Shown here piece by piece: positions 12,640-23,775 of a DNA stretch of 64,000 nucleotides. The translations under genes were made by a program, and so were the position numbers. The notes under the pieces are model-generated. The model searched no databases. It worked only from the letters and a program-made list of their open reading frames with translations, and was not told where the DNA came from. Where the stretch lies: positions 5,766,001 to 5,830,000 of the forward strand of contig NC_052120.1 of assembly GCF_012273895.1 (NCBI RefSeq). The letters run 5' to 3'. How positions within the stretch are numbered: the stretch's first letter is position 1; every line of letters starts with the position of its first letter. Origin of the DNA: Zerene cesonia. Lineage: Eukaryota; Arthropoda; Insecta; Lepidoptera; Pieridae.

Positions 12640-12814
12640 GAACCGATTTTAATAAAAATTGTTATAAACGTAGTTCCTGCAAAAGGGCATCACAGAAACG
12701 CTACGGGAACGGAAACTATGCGGGTAAAACCCCGGAACTGAAGTAATATATTATATTTTTATCTGTCTATATTTTCCTCTGACTACGTGTGCGACGCCGC
12801 GGACGAAAAGCTAG
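12640..12814 (+). mobile_element. Helitron-like element, 3' part
   Basis: Ends GCGACGCCGCGGACGAAAAG then CTAG (12811-12814) followed by T, with a GC hairpin just upstream: the Helitron 3' pattern. The internal block GGGAACGGAAACTATGCGGG also appears, diverged and inverted, at 47190-47341. The 5' limit is approximate. Confidence 0.55.
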
Positions 12815-13878
12815 TGTTTTAATCTAATTCTACCTCTGAATTTTGAAGTGAACAACAAGGTACTTTAATCATTTGATTTTTTAATTTATCTGCGCATATG
12901 TAACATCACCACAGCTTCAAAAACTTCAAAATATTTATATAATTTTAATTGTCCGGATAACAGTACTTGAATACGTCTTCTCACAAAGACACGTCACTAA
13001 GGGCTGATTTATCAAAGAATTGAAAAAACACATCAAAATTTATTCTTCAACAATCGTAAATTAACTTTTTCACAGATTAATTATTATTTATTATAATATA
13101 CAAGTGCTTGCAGCGCTGCTTGTATGCTCGCGGCGCATATTGATAGTGATTCCGAGAATTTAATAATTTCATGCATTTTGAGCTGTCCGATATGTCTGCA
13201 ATGGTCAAATTAAATAATTGCTCAAAGCAAGTGAAGGTAAAATTAATTTATCAATTTGCCAAAATTGATTAAATATGGAAGTCATTTCATGAACACAATT
13301 TTTCATGAATTACAAAACAAACATTATTCACTTTTCATATTAATGTCTTATTTTTTTTTTATTCATTTATATCTTCTTTCATTTAGTTTACCTTATTTGA
13401 GAACGCGTATAACGTTGTATTCTTCACTTGATTGAAACCAACGAAAAAAATGCATTACCGCAAATATTTTTAATGAGACTATAAGTACATATTATATAAA
13501 AATCGAATAGCGTCATAAAAATGCTTAGTAAGCGTTCTATTTGGTCGGGGTTGTAGTTACACGTCGTAGACTGAACGGTGTAATACAATTTTTATAGATA
13601 CCTCATCTTTCTGCAATGCGAACAAAGTTGGCAAGCGGCCCGGAAACTGGATTCACACCAAACTGCTCATATCTTTTTTGAGGGTTTAGTTCGAAGTACG
13701 GATATTCATAACGTCAATATAAATCCGAGAGACGAGAACGCAACCGCATCTATTACGGTATTTGTTGTATTTATTCAGATAAATACCTATGTTACAACAC
13801 AGTATGAATGAAGTATGTATTTGCTGGTCATGTAAACTAAACAATTTTTAGTCATAAGAATTCGTAGTGTTTGCAACG

Positions 13879-13898
13879 TGTAACGTAATTACGTTACA
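13879..13898. repeat. 20-base perfect palindrome
   Basis: TGTAACGTAATTACGTTACA is self-complementary, with no spacer. Confidence 0.9.
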
Positions 13899-13904
13899 AA
13901 AAAT

Positions 13905-13948
13905 AAATGTTTTTAAGTCATTGTAATTACAATGACTTAAAAACATTT
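13905..13948. repeat. 44-base perfect palindrome, no spacer
   Basis: Two 22-base arms meet at 13926/13927 with zero loop. It lies 6 bases from the 20-base palindrome at 13879-13898. Spacer-free palindromes of this size are uncommon and may be cruciform-prone or assembly-sensitive. Confidence 0.9.
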
Positions 13949-15376
13949 TTTTTTTATATAAATATATTCGTTTATATATTAAAACATTAATTAGTCAATA
14001 TTCATTTATTTTATCACAATTATTACATGGTAATACAAATACAAAACTCAACTTAACAATGTTAAAATTATGTAAACTAGGTAAGCTGAAGCCACGGAAA
14101 ATTGCTATTGAATATGAAATAATTTACAAAATAAATCATGGCTATATTTGAAAAGATTATTCTTGGAAGCTATTGAGCGAAACCATTGAAAGCTTGACTG
14201 TATTTAAAAATTTTAGATGAGTCGCGTTTTAATGGTTTAGCTGTTTGATGAATTTATATCGAAAATATTTTAAAACTTAGCTAAAATATATTTGAAGTAC
14301 CAAGCTGCAGTTATTATAACTTTGGCCTTAGAATTTTTTATTACATGGCAAAAGCGAAAGCGCATGAAAAGCTTTATAAAATGCAATTTTTTGAGGGAAT
14401 TAATGTTCACAGCCAGTGTAAATTAAATTAAAACCGGATTTTATAAAGCCTAAAATGTGAGTACAGCGACTGTGTAGTTATGTTACTCTGTGCTTTTAAT
14501 AAAATTTATATGTACATTATTTTATTTTACTGACATGTTCGTATTGATCAAGTTCTTGGTGTAAGTAGTTTTTGTTAGTTGTTTTAAAGTATTACGGATG
14601 ATCAAATTCTTTTGTTTATATTATTTCAGAAAAAGTAAAAAAGTCGGTGGTATAAAATACTGATAACAAACATATATTTTGTGTCATGTATTCCAAATAT
14701 TGACGTCTACATTTACCCTTAAACATTTCAACATAAATACTTTTTGCGTAATCTGTGTCGTAGATTAAATATACTACTCAGCTAGCAATCATAATAAATG
14801 CTTTAAGGCTGTGCAGGCTTCTGAAGTTTGCCATTAATAATAATTATTATTAGAAGGTAGTGTATCACGAATATGTTGTGAGTGCCTCACTATACTTACT
14901 AAATTTAGTTTTGATTTCGTATACAAATACAATTTATTAAAATTAAATACATGCGTCCCTTTTCTTACCAATATAATGAATTCGAAAGTGTGTTTGTTTA
15001 ATCGTCTGTCTGTCGCGTTGCAACGGAGAAATTTTATGATATAAGATAGTAAGGAAGCTAGACATTGACATGTAACTTTATACCGTGGTGAAACATGCCA
15101 TTTCAATGGGAATTTCCTTAAATTACGCGGGCGAATAGGTGGTTTTAATTAAACATCTTAAACACTTTTGATCAGCTTAACAATAAATTTAAGAAGGCTT
15201 ATAAATTATTTACGGAAAGCACCACCTCCCCCATAAGTTCATAAATTCTTAAATAAGTGTGAACAATTTGCGCTATTGTTCCGATAAGTGTTTACAAAGG
15301 AATATAAAAAGTGTGTTTATTGCAAAACAGTTTTATTCAAAGTTGAATAAAAGTTCAGTATTCCTAAAGAAACATA

Positions 15377-15710
15377 TTTTTTTTTTTTTTTTTTATGTCA
15401 TAGCGGGCAACTGAGCTGGTGGTTCGCCTGATGGTAAACGATCACCACCGCCCATGAACATTCGCAGAAGCTCAGACCTCTGAGAATGCGCTGCCCGCTT
15501 TTAAGGGATAAGGGATAAGGAAAGGATTGATGAATGGAAAAAAGGAATGGACTGGGAAGGGCTAGGAGATGGAAATAAGCCTCCGGCTCCCCCACTCACC
15601 GTACGAAACACAATAGCAAGCTATTATTTCACGCCGGTTTTCTGTGGGGGTGTGGTACTTCCCCGGTGCGAGCTGGCCCAATTCGTGCCGAAGCGTGCTC
15701 GACTCCCACA
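15377..15710 (-). mobile_element. Structured retroposon copy C, full length
   Basis: Minus-orientation copy with an 18-base T-tract (its A-tail) at 15377-15394 and head complement GCTCGACTCCCACA at about 15710. Outer stem AGCGGGCA (15402-15409) pairs with TGCCCGCT (15492-15499). Inner stem CATTCGCAG (15459-15467) pairs with CTGAGAATG (15480-15488), one mismatch. It belongs to the same subfamily as the copy at 9493. Confidence 0.85.
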
Positions 15711-16630
15711 ATAAAATATCTATATCAATAACATATGGAAATTCAATAAAGTGAAGCAAATTTACAAAGTCAATTGCTTATTATTTTTAATAGCAATAGC
15801 CACCGCATACTTAATACTTACCCTCTATAATGACCACTCCTAGCTTAGGCTGAAATTAAATTACACTATACGACGTAGCGGCTTTTTGTCGATAGGTTAT
15901 TGATATTAGATCGATATGGGAGCGTCCAAAAGATGCGTCATCAATAACGTAATATAAACGCGTTGACCAACACGTCGGCCACACAAAGGCTCTATTATAT
16001 CCCCTAAAGAATGTATGAACCGTGTTCCATACATAAAAGCTTAAATTTGAATCGATAACGCTTTCAACTCTCGAATATTGGCTCGTATTAAAACGATAGA
16101 TTAAAATAATGGTGCGATACACGGTATCGATGCTTTTTATCGAATGTCGGCTAGGGTTGAATAATCAAACTGAAAGTTTAAGGGTTTTTTTGTTTGTATT
16201 TGGATGTTTATATGTTCAATGTTGTTTTGTTGAAAACCGTTTCATTTACGGAAGCCTTTCGTTAGCATATTTATGTTAAATAGGAGTTTGTTTTTGTACA
16301 ATGTTTGGATGAATTCAAAAATAATCCCAAGTCATAGCGTCAAGCAGGGTTGAATGTAGACAAATTTCTGTGAACACAAATTGTGGGCAAAGACGGCTTT
16401 TTTTTGTTTAAACTAGTTTCTTATTTTTGAACTATTTTTAACTAATTTTTTTAGAACTAATTAGAAAATAATTTTGAAAACTTTTTCAATTGTAAAGGAA
16501 GGTCTTTCTTTCTCGGCTTTAGAAATAATCAAAGGCTAAAATTAAACATTTTTTGTAATAATACTAATGTATAACAAAGTTTTAAGGATCAAACAATTTC
16601 TTCTAGAAACATCAAACGTATCCATTCCAT
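15711..16630. other. Spacer between two retroposons
   Basis: No gene is supported; the 88-codon minus frame at 15856-16122 starts at GTG and has no domain. The notable content is a cluster of CGATA/TATCG motifs at 15890-16142. Confidence 0.5.
15890..16142. promoter_or_regulatory. Cluster of seven CGATA/TATCG motifs
   Basis: CGATA occurs at 15890, 15912, 16053, 16094 and 16115, and TATCG at 16125 and 16138. In DNA with about one third G+C, roughly 0.5 such words are expected in 255 bases. CGATA clusters bind BEAF-32 and overlapping TATCGATA sites bind DREF in Drosophila. A boundary or promoter role here is inference only. Confidence 0.35.
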
Positions 16631-16983
16631 TTTTTTTTTTTTTTTTTTTTTTATGTCACAGTCGGCAATGGAGCTGGTAGAACGCCTGATGGTAAGCGCT
16701 ACCACCGCCCATGAACATTTGTAGAGACGTAAAGTCGATTACAGACCTTAAGCCTCTACAAATGGATTGCCGACATTATATTGGGAAGGGATTAAGAAAG
16801 GATTGGCGAGAGGAATAAAGGAAAGGACTGGGAAGGGGAAGGAAAAGGACATGGGCCTCCGGCTCCCCCACTCACCGAACGAAACACAGCAGAATGCTAT
16901 TTCACGTCGGTCTTCTGTGGGGGTGTGGTACTTCCCCGGTGCGAGCTGGCCCAATTCGTGCCGAAGCGTGCTCGACTACCACA
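16631..16983 (-). mobile_element. Structured retroposon copy D, best preserved
   Basis: T-tract 16631-16652 (its A-tail), body to 16983. The 3' domain has an outer stem GTCGGCAAT (16661-16669) with ATTGCCGAC (16766-16774). The inner stem is CATTTGTAGAG (16716-16726) with CTCTACAAATG (16754-16764), both perfect. The 5' domain has TGTGGTA (16924-16930) with TACCACA (16977-16983), and CGAGC (16942-16946) with GCTCG (16970-16974). The 3' stems differ from copies B and C at paired positions yet still pair. Frames on either strand are incidental. Confidence 0.88.
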
Positions 16984-19159
16984 TACAAAATTCTTAGTAG
17001 AGACTCTCTCTGCACAAGCAACTTTCTTGTAAGCAGCTATTCATATGAATTTAAATTAATACAAGCTTTTCTCATAGAAAATTTATTTTAGTCCCAGCTA
17101 TGCATTGTTCAGTCTGATTATGTACGGGATTTCACTAAATAAGAGAATTTATCCAAACTGTGCCGTCAAATGTAATCGAGCGTTGTGGAAAGTATTAAAG
17201 AAGCAGACGCTATATTGCATAAGTTGAGATGTAACAATGAAACTTTGAGTGTAGCACCAAGTGTGCGCAATTCCTCTTTGGCAAAATACGTTCAGCCAAG
17301 GGGCCGTTACGTAACGTTTATACGGATTTGCGTTCGTCAAGCCACAATAACATTCAATAAATTTCTCGTAAAAACTTCGCGAATTTCATTCAGTTCTAAA
17401 ATATGGATTTCGGAATTTCAACTTTACTTTTATGTCGCTTTTCACGCAAACTTATCTCCAGGCTTTGTGATATTGATGCGGTTTTATACACAATGCTATT
17501 GTTGTAAACTTACACGAATTTATATGTATGAAGATTATGTTATTTTTTAGTCAAAGTAGCAATAATATCTTACTTTCGTTTGAAAGTCTTTTTTATATTT
17601 GTTAGTTTGTTGAAGGTTTGTTACAGCTTCTATTTCATTCGAATTCAGAAACAATCATGAGTACTTATGTGAAAAAATTATTAAAATTAATTAATTATTG
17701 ATACAAATTGGTCATTTCTCCTATAACTGTAAAACATCATTGGAATTGGTCGGGTATATATTCTTCGAAATCTTATTTTTACCGTTGATATTTCGCCGAC
17801 GCGTTGTTTCTACGAGGGTTTGTTTCGCTACATTTAGTAAAGGGGGGGCGGCTACATTTCATTAATACGCCTTTCCCCCGTTCAATATTGTTCTGCTGTG
17901 TTTATTGCGACTACGTTCTTTAATTAATTTATGTTACTGACCCATTTTATTACTTTTTAATGCGAAAAGCGCTAATGTAATTACATCTTTTGGTTAAGAA
18001 GTGGTTGTTACAATTACGACATTTTCTTTCTTTACCTTTGGAAATATATTTCACTTGTACGACTTTATGTAACAATAATTGAATTTTCAACTAATTATAT
18101 CGTTTTTGGAATCCGTCTAACAAATTAAAATACATTAATTAAATAATGTTAAATAACGCCGGTATTTACTAAGCCTACAATTTAACCACATAATTGTTAT
18201 TTATTTCATTCAATTAAACATTTTTACATCACTTCAAATAATTGCTTTAATGTATCATTCAGATAATGATTTCACACAGTTAAATAAATGTACGGATTAC
18301 AATTAATTCGTTCCTAATTAAATTATTATCAATACAACTAATTAATCTTAACTAATAGCTGGCTTATAGTCAATTATGGTACGAGTGATATGTATAACAC
18401 ATATCTATTTTACTGTGTATTACGCAATAGTGAACGAAATATTTGCGTACGATTTTTGACATACGTTCTGCGATAGAACTTCGAAAAGGAACGAGAACAA
18501 GGAAAAAAGGGAGGATGATTATAAATAACGTTCAACACATGTTCTCCGACAGAAAACGACCGAGGAGTTCCACTCTTCCGATCCAGGTTAATCACGGCTG
18601 CGTCGTTTGTTGTTTTAAAATATTGCTATATGCATAGGTGTGAGTAGAGGAAATTTAGTTTGAGTTGGGAGCACGATCGGCATTCTCTGAATTAGCTGAT
18701 GTAACTTTATCTAACAATTACGTGTTCGTTATTAAATTGCTGATAGTTGATAATGAGACCGAGAAGTTCCTTGATAATTGGTATTGCTTTTCGAATTTAA
18801 TGTTTAAATTTACAATAAGCTTTAGTAGTTGACTTGACTTTTATAATTGACCAAATCGTGGATTAATTGCGACAGAATAAAAAAGAACGAAAGTTACTAG
18901 TAAAAACCCTTATTATTTTTATGTCTCTTGCAGTTGTTACTGGTAAATTAGAAAGATCTTGTGTTATATATGACACGTTTATTTTGTATTTCAGTGATTT
19001 CCCAGTTATGTAGACACTGTTTGATCAGTTATCTACTATATTGTGTTTAAATTACTTCTAGAACTAGATGTAAAATTATCGGAAATACATTGATAACAGA
19101 GAACATCTACGATCGTATTATTGAAAAACATATTTTTTATATTAGAATGAGAACCGAGC
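16984..19159. other. Non-coding stretch, no gene seen
   Basis: The 121-codon frame at 17185-17550 begins at GTG, has no recognised domain, and a frame that long is expected about once by chance in a window of this composition. A G-tract/C-tract pair near 17843-17880 could form a weak hairpin. Nothing else was recognised. Confidence 0.5.
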
Positions 19160-19212
19160 TGGTAGTGCGAGTTGGCCCAGTTCCTGCCGATGCGTGGTCG
19201 GCTCCCATATTA
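19160..19212 (-). mobile_element. Structured retroposon fragment (5' head)
   Basis: GTGCGAGTTGGCCCAGTTC followed by a diverged GTGGTCGGCTCCCATA matches the head of the family in minus orientation. The body and tail are absent. Confidence 0.65.
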
Positions 19213-20135
19213 CAAAGGCTGCTTTTCCGCCATAATGAATCACGAGTTAATATCGAAGTTACCACCTTTACAGACTTTACAACATAGACATAATTGATAT
19301 CTTATGTATAATACCAGCACAGCGTCATTAATTACTAATCTATGTACGTAACTATTGTCAACATTTCTCGTTGGCAGTAAGCATTTGCTTTGGTTTTTCT
19401 TTCTTATACTATATCTCTATTATAAGTATGTTTGCGATTAAATTATACGGCATTAATCAGTCGTTCCCAAATCGCCTATTAATCACGTTAAAGCATCTGG
19501 TTGACAACAAACTGTCAGCCTAAGTAGCGTTTAGTTTATGTTTAGTTTGTGTAAACAATCATTTGCGGATGGCTTGTCTTGTTGGAGCGTTTATTGTTTA
19601 TCTGTTTATTCTATTTGAGTGACAGATAAGTTTGCGTTGATTACTAAAACGGCTGGAGATAATTAAATTAAATTGTCACTTAAATTTATTGGAAATTGAT
19701 AAATTACTTGTTACTTCGATTGTAAAAGCCCCCATTGTTTTGACAAACAATACAGCTTAAAGCCTGTAAAGTTTGATCATAAACTAATTTGAAAGATTGA
19801 ATCGTTTCATTTTTAGCATTATTGTTTATAAAATGACGACGAAATGACAATGATTGCTTAAATATCTTTCTGAAAAAGCGGCTAACAGTAAACGTACGAA
19901 ATAAAATGTATTCGGCCTAGCGTATCAACAATGTCATTAACCCCCGTAGTGTGGCAATCAGTGAGTAAGTGGGAATTTCCGCGTCGTTTGATACAGCTCC
20001 CGGCTAAATGTTAAGAGCTCGCCAGTCGAAGTACCGGCCCCTCTATCGCAACACACGGCCAGAAAATTTGGCCAACCTTGTTTTTCTTCGAGAAATAATT
20101 AATAAAAAAGCTAATAACCTGATTATCTCTGTTTA
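19213..20135. other. Non-coding stretch, no gene seen
   Basis: AT-rich, with no domain-bearing reading frame and no recognised repeat apart from scattered short direct words. Confidence 0.5.
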
Positions 20136-20288
20136 TCTATACTACTATATAAAGCCGAAGAGTTTGTTTGATTGTTTGAACGCAATAATCTCAATAATTA
20201 CTGGTCCGATTTAAAAAATTCTTTCAGTGTTAGATAGCCCATTTATTGAGGAAGGCTATAGGCTATGTACCCCGGGGGGGACCGCTAG
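20136..20288 (+). mobile_element. Minimal Helitron-like element with both ends
   Basis: Begins TCTATACTACTATATAAAG after an A (20135) and ends ACCGCTAG before a T (20289). The C/G-rich CCCCGGGGGGG sits just upstream of the end as the expected 3' hairpin. Internal blocks AGAGTTTGTTTGATTG and GTTAGATAGCCCATTTATTG are shared with 6099-6766. At 153 bp it is non-autonomous and encodes nothing. Confidence 0.7.
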
Positions 20289-21665
20289 TAAATTATAATA
20301 TTGACAAACAATCTGAAATGGTAATTAATATTAAACTAATAACAGCTCTTTTGCGTTTCTTTAAATCACTGAGTATGGATTTTAAAATACAAGGATAATA
20401 TTTTAATAAGAAAAATCTGCAATACTAAAATAGTACATTTACATTATGGTTCTTAATATTAAGCATTATTTTATATCACTCTGTCATAGCACGGATACCT
20501 TCGGAATATTATAGAAAAAAACAAAAGAAATAAATGTTTAAAGAATTAGGTACACCCATCCTGCTTCCTTCTTGTATGATGAGGTAACGTAATATAACGT
20601 AACCTACGTACGTAAAATAGTAGCATCCACAATGCTCGCAAATCCTTCCAAAGGCTGTGTGTCACGCGTTAATACACAGAACGATAGTTCCGTTTCTATT
20701 AATTAAATGCTTCTGTATTGTTGAGCACAGAGGACGAAGATAGTTTTTTAGAATACAAAATTTAATTATGAAATTTTTTCTCATTCCCCATTGTGCACAA
20801 AGTGAGTATCGTGCATACTCTTGTTACAAATTTAATTTGAAAGGAACTTTATGAACACAGCGAGTAATATAAACATTCATGAATAAGGTTTCAGTTCAGT
20901 GTTAAATACATATGTCGTTTAAAAAAAAAGCAAGTATAGTTAGGTCTGGTATAAGTCAATATTACATAAAAATAACTGATAGAATCAGTTGAAAGTTGTA
21001 CTAGAATATATTTAATGCTAAAGGCAGCTAAGTGCATATTAAATTGTTACAAAATAATTTGAAATATACGAAATCGAAAAGTTTCATGAGGTTTGAGATT
21101 GTTTTAGTACAGCTTTGCACAAAAAGTACGAATTGATCTTTATAATGAAGGGATAGCATTATGACGTAAATGAAAAGTTATTTGAGCTTTGTTTGAAATA
21201 ATTAGGTATTTTAGGGATACAGACTCAAACTTTTGACATTTGTTTGTATTAATTATGTCAATGGCCGACAAATTTATAGAAATGTATACGACTTTTTGTT
21301 AACATTTGTAATATAATATGATGGTTTATTCAAGACAGTAATATTTTGACAAACATTAATTCTTTAATATGAGATTTGTTGTGTAAGTAAACACAACTTC
21401 GTTGTTCTTTTTTTAATATCTTTTAGACAAATACATTATCAGCAGTGTAAACTCTGTAATCATTAGCGAATTTCCTTAGACAGAACATAGAGCTCAATGA
21501 AAGATCAAGTATTCTAAAAGTACACAACAAAACTGTTATACAAATTAAATTTGTCTTAAATGTTTGTTTACTTTTTATGATATAATTACGTCAAGCGAAG
21601 CCAATTTCCTGTTGTATGATATTGTATTATATTTAATTTAACCATTATAATATAATGTATACTTT
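20289..21665. other. Non-coding stretch, no gene seen
   Basis: AT-rich, with no recognised gene, RNA or repeat. Confidence 0.5.
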
Positions 21666-21866
21666 TTATGTCATCGCCAGTTAAGGAGCTGACGGGTCGT
21701 CTGATAGTTAGCGCTATTACCATCCATGGCCATACCAGCCTCTACAAATGGATTACCAATTTTATATGGCACGTGACAAAGAAAATATTGATAACGGGAA
21801 TAAAGGAAAGGACTGGGAAGGGTTAGTAAAAGGACACGGGTTTTCGGATCATGAGACTGAAACACA
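21666..21866 (-). mobile_element. Structured retroposon, decayed copy F
   Basis: Starts with TTTTATGTCAT and contains GTTAGCGCTATTACC, CTCTACAAATGGATTACC and GGAAAGGACTGGGAAGG, in the order of the intact copies but heavily diverged. The 5' head is missing. The ORF inside is incidental. Confidence 0.75.
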
Positions 21867-23529
21867 TCGAAATACAGAAAAAATAAAGAACGCTTACAAG
21901 AGCTCTCGTAATCCGACCCTGTCGTGAAATCTCCTACTTACATGCTACCTAACCTACAAAATCTATGCATATAGGTCAAGCAGTTTTCTAGATTTGTCAA
22001 CGATTTGATGTGCGTTGACTTTTATATGCTAAAAGATAAGTGAACGAACAGTTTTATATGAAAGAAAATTCCGGTAATCTATGAATGCTAAATGGTGTTA
22101 AACACCAGGGAAGTAAATCAAAATCAGTGTTATTACTTCGATACGTAATGTTTTCTATATCTTATGAAAGTTATAGAACGGGGTGGCTCCGCTTTCGCTG
22201 GCCGTCCGAAGGAATACGAATATCGCAGGCACTCAACTGAAAGTATTGGAGCTCCTTCAAGTGACCCACCAAGCTTTGGATATTCACTGCTTTGTGAATC
22301 AAACATCGACTTACGTTTTTCGTATTTAAATGCTCTTTGTGAATGCTCCTTTCCTAAGTGATTTTCGAGTATAGGAATTATTTCCGTATCTTCTCATACT
22401 TTTTGCGTATAAGATTTATATTGTATTATGTATTTTTTAGATACAATATCTTTCATTACTGGCATTTTATTTATTATGTACTAACTTTAACCCTCGACTT
22501 TGCCTGCGTGCTACTGAAAATTAGTCTTATTCTAAAACAAAATAACCTATCTCTGTGTCCTAGTTTATACAGATTAGTCAGTCTTCTGGCTTTAACTATT
22601 AACAAACATTAATTTCAAACGTCCTTTCCAACTTTCGTATTTATTAAATAGAAAAGTTGAATTTGCCTTTGAAATATTGTATATGTAGGCATATGAGTAC
22701 ACTATTCCAAAAGTTCGGTTTTAAGCAATATATTATATGCTGCGGGATATTATTTTAAAAGCGTATCTTACTTAGCGAATCATACTTTTAATGGGTTTAT
22801 TTCTATGATACCTCAAGGCAATTACATATAATTTGTGGAAAATAATAGTGTAATTGCATCCTCACAATTTTTTCATAAAATATTTATTTTACTGAATACA
22901 CGCAATCTCTGAAAATTATTCATTTAAAATTTTCAAGAGAGCACTTATATTGCATTCAAAAAGCGCTTGCTTCCACAACGATATTTTTTTAAATCCATTC
23001 TATCCATTATATTCGCCACAATTTTTGAATATAAATTTTCTGTATTTTTGAATGGCACTCAAACTTCTATTTCAATTATTATATCTTTCTCTTTGTGTTT
23101 CCTTTCAATTGCAATTAGTTAGAACTTGCATAGTCAATACTGATAAAGAATTATATTTGGGTGTAAAAGTGAAGGTAAATCAAAATTTTGCGGCTGTCAC
23201 AGGAACATGATGTTTGCGGTAAGCATTCATAATTACCGGTTAAGTAACAAATGGGAATGGCGTGCAGCTACGTGCGTGGCTTTTCATCGCATGAACAAAG
23301 TCACTGCGCAACAAGTGACGTTTCCTTGATCTTCCCTATTCTTTATTGAAGATTAGGATATTTTTTTCCTTTAAAACCTGAAATAGTTGCTCTTCAATAT
23401 TATTTGATGCTGTTTTCTATAAATGTATATAAACGAACGATACAGAAAACAGTTCTGATAGAATTTTCTTCTCGTGTCCTCTTGACAAACTGTTCGTATG
23501 AGTTTATTTACTTTCCGCCACTTTTAAAT
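21867..23529. other. Non-coding stretch upstream of a CpG-rich island
   Basis: No supported gene. About 22180-22330 is more GC-rich and open on the + strand for 65 codons (22164-22361), but has no recognised motif. The remainder is AT-rich. Confidence 0.45.
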
Positions 23530-23542
23530 TAGGAATAGTAGG

Positions 23543-23552
23543 GCGCATGCGC
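23543..23552. promoter_or_regulatory. NRF1/Ewg-type site
   Basis: GCGCATGCGC, a perfect palindromic match to the core bound by NRF1 and its insect homologue Erect wing. It sits at the head of the CpG-rich block. Confidence 0.5.
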
Positions 23553-23703
23553 GGTTTGAGAAAGAGAAGAGGGGAGAGGGACAGACAGTTCTACTCGCTC
23601 CGACCAATCGATTAGTCGCATAACGATAGCGACTTGTTAAATGCAGATGTGTCGTGTACACCAACGTCAGTCGGTGAGCACGGGTCTCCTCGACAACTCG
23701 GCT

Positions 23704-23775
23704 ATGGCCTCGACGCGCCGGTACGCGTCATTCCTCGCGGCCTTTTGTAATGAGAGAGTTATTAAGCCGGTTTAA
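23704..23775 (+). other. Possible upstream ORF (23 codons)
   Basis: An ATG in good context (G at -3, G at +4) opens a 23-codon frame ending TAA inside the CpG-rich block. If the block is a 5' UTR exon this would be an upstream ORF that could lower translation of the main frame. Its codons are GC-rich and it begins MASTRRYASF. No homology is claimed. Confidence 0.25.

Larger units (their letters stand above)
12815..15376. other. Non-coding stretch with long palindromes
   Basis: No supported gene; the 90-codon frame at 14834-15106 (minus) has no recognised features. Two palindromes sit at 13879-13948. Around 13540-13760 the sequence is more balanced in composition but shows no identifiable element. 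Confidence 0.5.

Noticed and set aside
17185..17550. 121-codon + strand ORF
   Set aside because: It begins at GTG with no ATG near its start and has no recognised domain. By a rough stop-codon estimate, about one frame this long is expected by chance in 64 kb of such AT-rich DNA.
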